A stretch of DNA of 16,015 nt, from positions 1 through 16,015 of the forward strand of contig JALLAP010000220.1 of NCBI GenBank assembly GCA_036939355.1. The letters run 5' to 3'. A program made the translations under genes and the position numbers. The notes beneath the pieces are model-generated. The model had not been told where the DNA came from. It ran no database searches and was given only the letters and a program-made list of their open reading frames with translations. The stretch is from Thalassiosira profunda (taxonomy: Eukaryota; Bacillariophyta; Thalassiosirophyceae; Thalassiosirales; Thalassiosiraceae). The number at the start of each line of letters is the position of its first letter. The first letter of the stretch is position 1. Below, one piece after another: positions 8,250 to 15,467 of the stretch.

Positions 8250-8447
8250 CGGAGCATTGCGAGCTGATGCAAGTTGCCTGATGGCAGGGGTCCGAGGTGA
8301 TGGGTCGGGGGGTCGATCGGGTGATGGTTGAGAAGGTTGGTGGTTGCTGCGTGCGTGCGTGCACCAAGAAACCCCCAAGCAACGGCGGAACATGCTAGCC
8401 TGCGGCAACCATCCTCCACTTTCATCACTTCCGCCCCGCTCACAGCA
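8250..8447. promoter_or_regulatory. Divergent intergenic region between helicase and F-box paralogue 2
   Basis: 198 bp between outward-facing starts. It contains the alternating purine-pyrimidine tract (GCGT)n at 8348-8364. Both neighbouring reading frames extend open into it and overlap in antisense (8328-8408), which is why internal ATGs were chosen for both genes. Confidence 0.45.
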
Positions 8448-9740
8448 ATGAACGACGCCGCCGCGCCCAGCAAGCGCAGGAGGACCTCTCCCAGCGAGGT
8501 CACCCTTGCGGACCTCCCCAACGACCAGCTGGTCGCCGTTGCCGCCAGCGAGGTCACCCTTGCGGACCTCCCCAACGACCAGCTGGTCGCAGTTGCCGAT
8601 TGCCTGTCACCAACGGCGCGGGCACTCTTTGCTGCCGCGCTAACCGCCCCCTCCGACTCCTGGCGCGCGCGGGGATGGAGGGGCGAGCTGACCGAGGCCA
8701 GCCGGACGATCGTCGCCTCAGCGGGTTGCCGCAAGCCCGGTCAAGCGAGGAGCGATATATCTCCCTGGGAGGAGCTCGACTTCGGGGGCGACCTCGGCAC
8801 CTCGTTGCCTCTCCGATTGACTGATGGCGACGTCGGAGCAATTTTGGCTGTCATTGACGCGAAACACACAGTGAAACGGTTGAGATTGGATTGCTGCAAT
8901 GGACTTGTTGGCGATGGTTTATATCCACTCAGGGGATCACTGGCGCTGGGGGAGATGGACCTTGGTCTTGTCGGGAAGATGGTTCGCAAGAGTTCGTCGT
9001 CGAGCAGCAGCATCAGTGACTCTGATATTTCGTTGGACGAAGAAATCCAAGCTTTGAGGATTCGCAACCAACAGTTTGACGAGCTGCTTTCTCCCTATGT
9101 AGACACGGATTTGGTGTCGTTGACGCCAGAAGCAGTGCTCCCCATACTGAACAGCATCATAGACAAGGAAGGAAATGCGTTGCGCGAAATCATATTTCCT
9201 TCTAGTTGGTGCGAAGGGGAGCTCCGAATGGAACCGCATATGCGTGATTTCTCCCGAAAGTTCACACCATTTTTGTCTCATTGCTGTGAGCACCGTGAGG
9301 GCTGGACAGGCCCTGACCCTGATCCCGAGTTTCGTTTCTGCGAAGCATGCTTCACTTGCGTTTGCAAGTACTGCGAGGATGTCTACTATGATCCCTGCGA
9401 TCACTGCAATATGTTTCTCTGCGCGGATTGTGGTTTTAATCAAGTTGAGTGCTGGGGCTGTGGGAAAGTGAATTGTGGGATCTGCGCGAAGAGAGAGGGC
9501 GCCGATATTGCAGCACCTTGCAGTTCGCACGGTGAAGGCATTTGCCTCGACTGCATGAAGGAGGAAGGGAAAGACGAATGCGCGGGTTGCCGCGAATTCC
9601 AGTTCCCAGTTCTCATGGCTGGGTACGAGCAGCTTGAGACAAAAACGAAAGACCTTCAGGAGGAAAACGACAAACTGCGTCGGGAGGTGGAAGAGCTGCG
9701 CGAGAAGTTGGAGATGCTGTCACACAAAAAGGGAGATTGA
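8448..9740 (+). CDS. F-box-like / cysteine-rich protein with coiled-coil tail (paralogue 2)
   Basis: 430 residues from the ATG at 8448 (M-N-D-A-A-A-P-S-K-R-R), whose start matches that of paralogue 1; an upstream in-frame ATG at 8328 was not used. The F-box-like start L-A-D-L-P-N-D-Q-L-V-A-V-A occurs twice in tandem (residues 16-33 and 34-51) owing to a 54-bp duplication; the second copy runs into C-L-S-P...S-W-R. An LRR-like segment (R-L-R-L-D-C-C-N) and a Ser-rich insert (about 180-193, absent in paralogue 1) follow. C279 to C381 hold 20 cysteines, mostly CxxC (C-E-A-C, C-K-Y-C, C-D-H-C, C-A-D-C, C-W-G-C, C-G-I-C), consistent with several zinc sites. Residues about 393-428 form a charged coiled coil absent from paralogue 1. 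Possible ubiquitin-ligase adaptor; the function is not shown by the sequence. Confidence 0.78.
   Translation: MNDAAAPSKRRRTSPSEVTLADLPNDQLVAVAASEVTLADLPNDQLVAVADCLSPTARALFAAALTAPSDSWRARGWRGELTEASRTIVASAGCRKPGQARSDISPWEELDFGGDLGTSLPLRLTDGDVGAILAVIDAKHTVKRLRLDCCNGLVGDGLYPLRGSLALGEMDLGLVGKMVRKSSSSSSSISDSDISLDEEIQALRIRNQQFDELLSPYVDTDLVSLTPEAVLPILNSIIDKEGNALREIIFPSSWCEGELRMEPHMRDFSRKFTPFLSHCCEHREGWTGPDPDPEFRFCEACFTCVCKYCEDVYYDPCDHCNMFLCADCGFNQVECWGCGKVNCGICAKREGADIAAPCSSHGEGICLDCMKEEGKDECAGCREFQFPVLMAGYEQLETKTKDLQEENDKLRREVEELREKLEMLSHKKGD
8493..8600 (+). repeat. In-frame tandem duplication, 2 x 54 bp, within the F-box
   Basis: Copies 8493-8546 and 8547-8600 match at 51 of 54 positions (one synonymous GCC/GCA change and two changes in the last codon), and identity extends 2 bp upstream. 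Each copy encodes 18 residues (S-E-V-T-L-A-D-L-P...). The near identity points to a recent event. Paralogue 1 has one copy. Confidence 0.97.
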
Positions 9741-9883
9741 TGTTCTTTGCTATCGTAGTCTGAAAACGTTGCATGTATGGTACCCACGAGAATCCAGTCT
9801 CCCTGACCAAAGCGTCTGCGCCTCCTGATGCACCTTCTGCTCCACCGCCAGACATAAATTGCAGGTTGCCGCTACTTTCTACT
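9741..9883. other. Convergent intergenic spacer (143 bp)
   Basis: Tail-to-tail spacer between F-box paralogue 2 and the methyltransferase gene. No distinct element seen. Confidence 0.5.
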
Positions 9884-10838
9884 TTATTTCTTCTTCTTGA
9901 TGAAGAAGATGAGCTCATAGAGCTCCAGCACCCCCTTCTTTGCCCATCGCTCCTTGTCCTCGTCGGTTGCCAAGTCGTCTACCTCATCCAACTTCTCCAC
10001 TGATTCCACCCACGGCTGAGCCTCGTACAAATCACGAACTTCCGCTTCATCGATAGAGAACGGTGGGCCATCCTTTTTGGCTTCGTCGGTTGCAGTCTTC
10101 CTCCTATCCAGAGTTACGAGCAGTATGGTCCCGCCCGGCCTGAGCAATTCTCCCATCAACTGGACGTAGCCTTTGCGCAGAGACGGGTCGATGGCCACAA
10201 TCGAGGCACGGTCAAAGATCCTGTCAAACAGATAATCAGAATGCGCAGCTGATGCTTCGTAAACCATCCCTGCAGTCAACTGTTTGGCCCTATCATTGCT
10301 GCTCATTGGCAGCAGGCCGAAGAGATCTCGTAAGTGAATGCTCAAGTTCTTCCCATGGAAATTACTCGGAGCAGGTTGCAAAGGCTCGGTATTATCACAC
10401 TTCTGCTCTGCGTTCGCATCGCACTGGTCGGCCTTATATTCTTCCAATGCAAATTCAGGGTGCTCCGATGCAAAGTCAGTTGCTGCATTGCGAACAATGT
10501 CAATCCCCGCAACGTGTGACACTTTCGGGTGGGTGGCCAGGAATGCGAGGTCGACCGATTTGCCGCACAGGGGCACCAGCACCCGGCTTTCGCTTTCCCC
10601 GTTCTTTTCGAGAAATTTACTGGCATACTTTTGGAGGTGCGGGCTCGCGTCGTCTTTGTGCCACCCCAGCTTTGGGCCCGACCACTGTGGTTGATGGGAA
10701 GTGATGCAACAGAGTTGTGAGGTATCCTCGCTCGGTATCCTTCAAATAAATGCACGAGAACTGAAAGAACAATATCACCCGCTGTGCCCAAAATGCATGC
10801 ACATCGTCAACGATTGATGGCGGCGTTGGAGCTGCCAT
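9884..10838 (-). CDS. Thiopurine S-methyltransferase-like SAM-dependent methyltransferase, 2 exons
   Basis: Exon 1 is 10779-10838 and exon 2 is 9884-10684, joined in phase 0, giving 286 residues. TPMT-family features: F-W-A-Q-R | W-S-G-P-K-L-G-W-H (residues 16-29, spanning the splice), the SAM-binding V-L-V-P-L-C-G-K-S (55-63), V-A-G-I-D-I (78-83), F-D-R-A-S-I-V-A-I-D-P with R-P-G-G-T-I-L-L-V-T, and G-P-P-F-S-I-D-E-A-E-V. The family transfers a methyl group from S-adenosylmethionine to thiols or related soft nucleophiles. The V-P-L-C-G-K-S form fits TPMT proper better than the halide/thiol methyltransferase (HOL) branch, but substrate cannot be assigned. It is longer than human TPMT (245 residues) because of an acidic, Cys-containing loop after the SAM motifs. 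No targeting peptide is visible, so it is probably cytosolic. It ends in a Lys-rich tail. Confidence 0.9.
10685..10778 (-). other. TPMT-like gene intron (94 bp, GT-AG)
   Basis: On the - strand the donor is GTGATA and the acceptor ACCACAG. Splicing restores the conserved F-W-A-Q-R-W opening of the family. 94 bp is not a multiple of three. Confidence 0.9.
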
Positions 10839-11022
10839 GTCTCTTTGTAGCGTCGCGGGGGTTGGCTTTGAGCGCGGGCTATGGCAGAGGAGGTGAGCAA
10901 ATCCGCTCTCCGCCCAATTCTACGTACATAGGAATAGTACGTTGGGGGCCTCCTCCTCGCTCCGTCCCCCACGTGGAATGCCCGCGCGGCCTCTCGATAA
11001 CCCTGCGCTCACGCCCCTTACC
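10839..11022. promoter_or_regulatory. Divergent intergenic region between TPMT-like and thioredoxin genes
   Basis: 184 bp between outward-facing starts. It contains a CCAAT box (10914-10918, + strand) and next to it the alternating tract TACGTACATA (10921-10930), then a G/C-rich run. Shared promoter role is inferred from orientation. Confidence 0.5.
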
Positions 11023-11664
11023 ATGAAGCTGACAACCCTCCTCGCGCTGGCCGCGTCGCCCCTCGTCGCGGCCGGGCGGCGCCCGCTGCCCACGCGCGCC
11101 TTCGGCGTATCGGCATCGCACCGCGCCCAAACATCATCCACATCACACATCACTGACGTCCTCGGCATCCGCGGGGGCGCCGTCCACGAATCCTCGACAT
11201 TGAGCGATTTGGAAGGGAAGATACAGAGCGCCGCGCTGCAGGACAAGTTGACCGTAGTCGATTTCACGGCGACGTGGTAGGTTTCAGTGCTCATTTTGCA
11301 GAGTGCACGAGATGTTTGATGTCTTACCTGTCCAATTTCCCCATCAAAGGTGCGGCCCGTGCAAAATGATCGCTCCCGTCTTCAAGGAACTGTCCGACGA
11401 GATGGGGAGCCGGGCGCAATTCATCAAGGTGGACGTGGACGACAATCCGGAGGCAGCACAGAAGTACGGCGTCAGTGCCATGCCCACGTTTCTGTTCATC
11501 AAGGGAGGAGAGGTGGTGGATCGACTGATGGGCGCCAATTCTGAGCGGCTGAAGGAGGTGAGAAATGCGTGCGTGTGAAATTGTTTGTTGTAAGACCGTG
11601 ACATCTCACAATTTAACACCGTGGTAATTCGATTGTGCAGCTTATTGAGGAGTGGTCGTTCTAA
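11023..11664 (+). CDS. Thioredoxin with N-terminal targeting sequence, 3 exons
   Basis: Exons 11023-11276, 11350-11557 and 11641-11664 give 161 residues. Residues 1-18 (M-K-L-T-T-L-L-A-L-A-A...V-A-A-G) are a signal peptide; a basic/Ser-Thr region with A-F-G-V and then I-R-G-G-A-V-H-E precedes the domain. The fold starts near residue 53: V-V-D-F-T-A-T-W, active site W85-C-G-P-C-K90, K-V-D-V-D, and the cis-proline loop S-A-M-P-T-F (P130). It ends L-I-E-E-W-S-F. Thioredoxins reduce disulfides in target proteins. The signal peptide implies the secretory route; F27 preceded by Ala may be a plastid ASAF-type site, but it lies some distance from the most obvious cleavage point, so ER/periplastid versus stroma is unresolved. 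Intron 1 splits the Trp codon of the active site. The ATG at 11023 is preferred over an in-frame upstream ATG (10942) because it begins the signal peptide. Confidence 0.92.
11277..11349 (+). other. Thioredoxin intron 1 (73 bp, GT-AG), inside the active-site Trp codon
   Basis: Donor TG|GTAGGT, acceptor ATCAAAG|GTGC. It lies in phase 2: TG joins G to give the Trp of W-C-G-P-C. If retained, the next codon is TAG. Confidence 0.92.
11558..11640 (+). other. Thioredoxin intron 2 (83 bp, GT-AG)
   Basis: Donor GTGAGA, acceptor TTGTGCAG, phase 0, with TTAAC upstream as a possible branch point. Splicing joins R-L-K-E to L-I-E-E-W-S-F, completing the last thioredoxin helix. Confidence 0.88.
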
Positions 11665-11810
11665 GAGGTTGAACGGGTGTGCTAGGGGAGATATCGTTTG
11701 ACACAACAATTGCTAAAGCGGGTGTCAATTGAGGATGTGAGAAGGAAATGCAGCAGCGATCATAAAGATGAGCGAACAAATCAATCTACAAGCAGAGAGT
11801 CTAGGTTGGG
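11665..11810. other. Convergent intergenic spacer (146 bp)
   Basis: Tail-to-tail spacer between the thioredoxin and ATAD3-like genes. No distinct element seen. Confidence 0.5.
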
Positions 11811-13996
11811 CTACGAATCTGAGGACTGTTGATCCTGAGGTCTTTCTCCAACCACCGCTTCCACAGACGTCTCTGAGAAATTGTTTTGCTTTTGCTTGTG
11901 TTCGTCCACCTTGGTTTGTATCAACTTCTGCGCCGATTGATGATCGAGCGTGCCATCTGGCGACACGTACATTGCTGATTGCAACGCGACCATCATCTTG
12001 CCAATCTCGCGCCCGCTGAATCCCTGTGTCATCTCGACGGTTCGCTCCAGCTGCTCTCCGGTCATGAGATCGCTGTCGATGGACATGATCAGTGGCGGTT
12101 GATTCGTGAGATACTGCGCAATCTGCGACCGCAACGAGAGGGCTTGCCGGTTGCTGGCCTCCATAAACTTGCGGAAGTGGAGGTCGAAGTAGAGCAAGAT
12201 GAGGTCCCTTCGGCACTGCGCGTCGGGCAGCGGAAAGTAGATGGACTCGTCGCAGCGGTCCAGCACGGCCGCGTCCAGATCCTCGGCGCGATTGGTGGCG
12301 AGGACGAGCATGAAGTCCTTTCGCTCGCCGCCCGTGTTGTACAGCAGGGCGTTGAGCGCGTTGTGCGCCGTGTCGCTCATGAGCCCCGAATCCCTCGAGC
12401 CGAGGAAGCATTCGGCCTCGTCGATGAAGAGAACGACGCCCTTGGGACTCATCTTGGCCCACGCAAAGAGGTTATGAATCTGGGTCACTGCGTCTGAGCC
12501 AAGCGGGCTGACATCTCCGCCGGACATGAGGGCAAAGTCGATGCCAATGTGGCGAGCTAGCTTCTGGGCGACCATAGTCTTGCCCGTGCCCGGAGGACCG
12601 TACAGCAACACGTGCCGGAAGGGCGCGTTGTGCCTTCGAGCGTTGCGGGCCGAGTACGCCAGGTCGAGGACGCGCTCCTTCAACGCGTCCGGCAAGACCA
12701 AATCGTCGAACGCTTCGCCCATCGACACGGGGCCACTGCGATCTATCCACGGGCACAGAAACGATATCCAGTGGCCGACGTAGGCGAAGAGCGACCACGG
12801 CAGGGTCGTCCGCGTCGTTTCTCGAATGAGTTGCGGCTTGCCGATCGTTGCCTCAATGAGCGAGCGCACCAGGCGCGACGTTTCACGCGCAAAGAATATG
12901 GCGCCGGTCAAAAGGCACGCGTAGCCGATCAACGTGAGGACTTGTTTGGGATTCTTGGCGGCGGTGGAGAGCGAGGACGAAAGGTGCGCGAACACTGCGT
13001 TGATGGCGGCGACGTTTCTCTTTCGGCGCTGCTCCGATTCGGCCTGCAGCCTGCGCAGGTGCACGTCCTCGTTGGCCCGCTCGGCTTCGGCCTTTGCCTT
13101 GGCCACCGCCTTGGCGGTCCTGACTTTGGTTTCCTCGGCGGCCTTTTGCAGCAAGAGCTTTTGCTCGTGCTCGACCACGGCCATGGCCTCGGCCGCGTCG
13201 GCTTGGGTCTGCGCCACCCTTCGACTGGCCTCGAGCTTGGCCTTCAGAAGCTTCTCGGTTCGTATTCTCGCGGCCTCGTCCTCTCGCCTGAGCCTCTCGA
13301 GGGTCAGCTCTTCGCTTCGTCTCCGTTGCTCCTCCTCGGAGGTTCGCATCGCCTCGGCGTATTCCTCCTCTTGCTTGGCGCGTAGGATTTCCGTCTCCAT
13401 CTCGTTCTTGGCAATCTCGGCCTTGGCGGCGGCCTCGCGCATCCTCAGCTTGGCGCCGCCATCGCTTCCAGCCGAGAGCAAATGCTCGAGCCGGCTCGCC
13501 TCTCCGTAAATGCTCGCAATTTGGTCCATTTGTTCCTCGGCTTGACTCTCCAGTTCGGCGAGCATCCTGGCGAGCTCTTGCGTTGCCCCCACAGAGTACA
13601 TGAAGAGCGTCTGCGAGTGCAACGTCCGAGCGTTAGAAGGAGGCCCATACAAAGACAGACATACAGACGCAGCCTTACCTGCTCGTTGACGAGAGGGGCA
13701 TTCTCTATCACGACGGGTTTGCCGCCTTTTTCAAGCGGCGGCAGCGTGCGCTTTGGCACGACATCCACGGCATCGGGAATGATCGCCGCGAGCTCGCCTC
13801 CTGGGACGCCCACTCGCTTCCTATCCGTGTTTGCCCGCTCGTACGACACTCGGTAGGTGGACAGGGGCAGAGTGCGGATCGACTCGAGGTGCATCGAGGT
13901 GTTGGCCGGCTGGACGTCGAGGTAGACCTGGCCCACGCCTGCCGACGCTGTTGCCGCTTGTAAGCAGCCGAGAATGATGGAAGCAAGAGCCTTCAT
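11811..13996 (-). CDS. ATAD3-type AAA+ ATPase with signal peptide and S74/ICA-like N-terminal module, 2 exons
   Basis: Exon 1 is 13679-13996 and exon 2 is 11811-13610 (phase 0), giving 705 residues. The C-terminal part matches ATAD3, a mitochondrial inner-membrane AAA+ protein: a long Glu/Arg/Ala coiled coil (about 118-300) with K-A-E-A-E-R-A-N-E-D, a membrane segment (about 329-346), I-G-K-P-Q-L-I-R-E-T-T-R, Walker A G-P-P-G-T-G-K-T (444-451), M-S-G-G-D-V-S-P-L-G, Walker B F-I-D-E-A-E (D503, E504), L-A-T-N-R, L-D-R-C-D-E, and G-F-S-G-R-E-I. Exon 1 differs from animal ATAD3: residues 1-19 look like a signal peptide (A-S-I-I-L-G-C-L-Q-A-A-T-A-S-A), and about 40-127, across the splice, resemble the S74/ICA self-assembly chaperone domain (S-Y-R... 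E-L-A-A-I-I-P-D-A-V ... V-N-E-Q-T-L-F...A-T-Q-E-L-A). An alternative start inside exon 2 (for example M110) would give an ordinary-length ATAD3. AAA+ identity is firm; N-terminal interpretation is inference. Confidence 0.88.
13611..13678 (-). other. ATAD3-like gene intron (68 bp, GT-AG)
   Basis: On the - strand the donor is CAG|GTAAGG, the acceptor CTCGCAG, with TTCTAAC about 27 bases upstream of the acceptor as a good branch point. Splicing joins P-L-V-N-E-Q to T-L-F-M-Y-S in phase 0. Confidence 0.9.
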
Positions 13997-14042
13997 GCTT
14001 GGAGCGGAGTAGTGCCGAGAGAAGCTCGACGAGCTACAGCCT

Positions 14043-14054
14043 TCAGGCGCCTGA
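14043..14054. promoter_or_regulatory. Perfect 12-bp palindrome
   Basis: TCAGGCGCCTGA is its own reverse complement. It lies 47-58 bp upstream of the ATAD3-like ATG and could be a dimeric transcription-factor site. Function is unknown. Confidence 0.4.
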
Positions 14055-14062
14055 GACCTCGG

Positions 14063-14125
14063 TGTTCAAAAATTGGATTCAAATTTTAAAACGGTTTTGA
14101 AAGTTTGATACTGAATTTTTGAACA
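14063..14125. repeat. AT-rich foldback (imperfect inverted repeat, about 30-bp arms)
   Basis: The outer 12 bp match perfectly: TGTTCAAAAATT (14063-14074) and AATTTTTGAACA (14114-14125). The inner arms continue imperfectly (CAAATTTTAAAAC against GTTTTGAAAGTTTG) up to a GG at 14093-14094. The left arm includes ATTGG (14072-14076), a reverse CCAAT box. It could be an RNA hairpin in the LRR transcript's 3' UTR, a cruciform, or the remnant of a small foldback element. Confidence 0.7.
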
Positions 14126-14180
14126 GACTGGAGAGGGGAAGTGAAAGAAGAAAGAACTATGGTACTCAGTACTGATTATC

Positions 14181-15467
14181 CTACCCCTCCAAGAACGACA
14201 AGACGCCCGGAATGATGACATTCATGTCATTTCCGCAGGCTCTGCGGCGTGCCAGTCTAGCTTCGGTATCCTGCCCATTGCCCTCCATGTTCGCCCTCCA
14301 GATAGCCAGCTCGAGCCCTGTCGTCACGTCCAAATGATCCAAGTAAGCGAACCACTCACAAATCAATGCGATTTTCTGGCCCTCAGTCTGCCGACGGCGG
14401 CCAAGAATTTCGTTCACCTTCGCCTCGGCCTGTGCAAGCTGGCTCGGGCTCCTGTACTGCATCCACTTGGAGACGACAAGTTTCCTCTCCGGAGTGGGAC
14501 GCAATTTGCTCGTCTGCAACAACTCGCAGCTGGAACGTTCAATGTCAACCACCAAGGCAACGGGAGGAATGTTGATGCGTTCGAGAGAAGTGCACTTATC
14601 GAATGCTTCCGCGCCAATGCAATGGGCCCCCTCAAGCAGAGTCACCTCTGACAATCTGCTACAAAACTGAAATGCACGTGGGCCAACCGATTTGACAGAG
14701 GAGGGAATGGTGATCCGAACCAAAGCGCTGCAACCGTAGAATGTATTCTGTCCAATGTGCTGCAGCCCCTCATTCAATTCCACCTCTCTCAAATTCCTGC
14801 AGCCGCTAAATGCAAAATTCCAAACTGTCTCGGTTGTCGAGGGGATGCTGATGCCGGCTAGCGATGTGCAATGTTTGAATGCATACCCTTCGATATGCAG
14901 CAACCCCTCATTCAACTCGACTTCTACCAAACTACTGCAGTTGCAAAAAGCATACTCTCCAATGTTGGCGACAGATGACGGAATGTGAATCTGAACCAAA
15001 GCGCTGCAACGATTGAATGCATTCCCCCTAATGCGCTGTATCCCCTCACCGAGCTCCACCTCTGCCAATTTTTTGCAGCTTTGAAATGCATGAACTTTAA
15101 TTTCCGCGACAGATGATGGGATGCTCACGCGCTCCACCGCACGGCAATCGAAGAATGCCCCCCTTCCAATCTTCGTCGCGTTTCTGAGATCGATCTCCGC
15201 CAAACGATTGCACCTGTTAAATGCTCCATCGCCGATATCGACGGCAGAGGCATTTGTCGAAACAACGCGCTCCAGTTTTCTGCAACCATAGAATGCACCA
15301 TCCAAAATGGTGGTGACGTTGCCCAGATCCACCGCCTTCAAATTGCGGCAGCCCATAAAGGCCCTCTCTTGGATCACCGTGACGCCCGCAGCCACGCGGA
15401 TCCGGCTTGCGTTCCGGTGCCATTCCTGCACCGCGCCGCCATCGTATTCGACCCAAACCGCTTCCAT
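14181..15467 (-). CDS. BspA-type leucine-rich-repeat (LRR_5) protein
   Basis: Single-exon protein of 428 residues. After a short N-terminus (M-E-A-V-W-V-E-Y-D-G-G), residues 36 to about 312 hold twelve repeats of about 23 residues with the core A-F-x-x-C-x-x-L-x-x-V/I-x-I/L, the LRR_5 (BspA-like, PF13306) signature. Repeats alternate between an I-P-S-S-V type and an L-N-E-G-L/L-G-E-G type in the later part, giving a two-repeat period of about 46 residues. A non-repeat C-terminus follows (V-S-K-W-M-Q-Y-R-S-P-S-Q-L-A-Q-A, then a helical E-W-F-A-Y-L-D-H-L-D-V-T-T). No signal peptide or membrane segment is seen, so it is probably intracellular. BspA-like LRR proteins form large, fast-evolving families in some protists; the usual role is protein binding. 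The partner is unknown. Confidence 0.88.
   Translation of the reverse strand: MEAVWVEYDGGAVQEWHRNASRIRVAAGVTVIQERAFMGCRNLKAVDLGNVTTILDGAFYGCRKLERVVSTNASAVDIGDGAFNRCNRLAEIDLRNATKIGRGAFFDCRAVERVSIPSSVAEIKVHAFQSCKKLAEVELGEGIQRIRGNAFNRCSALVQIHIPSSVANIGEYAFCNCSSLVEVELNEGLLHIEGYAFKHCTSLAGISIPSTTETVWNFAFSGCRNLREVELNEGLQHIGQNTFYGCSALVRITIPSSVKSVGPRAFQFCSRLSEVTLLEGAHCIGAEAFDKCTSLERINIPPVALVVDIERSSCELLQTSKLRPTPERKLVVSKWMQYRSPSQLAQAEAKVNEILGRRRQTEGQKIALICEWFAYLDHLDVTTGLELAIWRANMEGNGQDTEARLARRRACGNDMNVIIPGVLSFLEG

Larger units (their letters stand above)
13997..14180. promoter_or_regulatory. Tandem intergenic region: LRR gene 3' end and ATAD3-like promoter
   Basis: 184 bp separate the LRR gene stop (right) from the ATAD3-like start (left), both on the - strand. 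It holds a GC palindrome near the ATAD3-like start and an AT-rich foldback, listed separately. Transcription termination for one gene and initiation for the other must both fit here. Confidence 0.45.

Noticed and set aside
8250..8408. 53-codon N-terminal extension of the helicase from the ATG at 8408
   Set aside because: It would bury the signal peptide internally and overlap the divergent gene's leader. The Pro/Ser/Arg-rich content looks non-coding.
8328..8447. 40-codon N-terminal extension of F-box paralogue 2 from the ATG at 8328
   Set aside because: The internal start M-N-D-A-A-A-P-S-K-R-R lines up with the start of paralogue 1; the extension has no counterpart.
13611..13652. Alternative ATAD3-like start at 13652, giving an intron-less 613-residue protein
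   Set aside because: The first 14 codons lie within a canonical GT-AG intron with a good branch point, and splicing restores a continuous domain pattern from exon 1.
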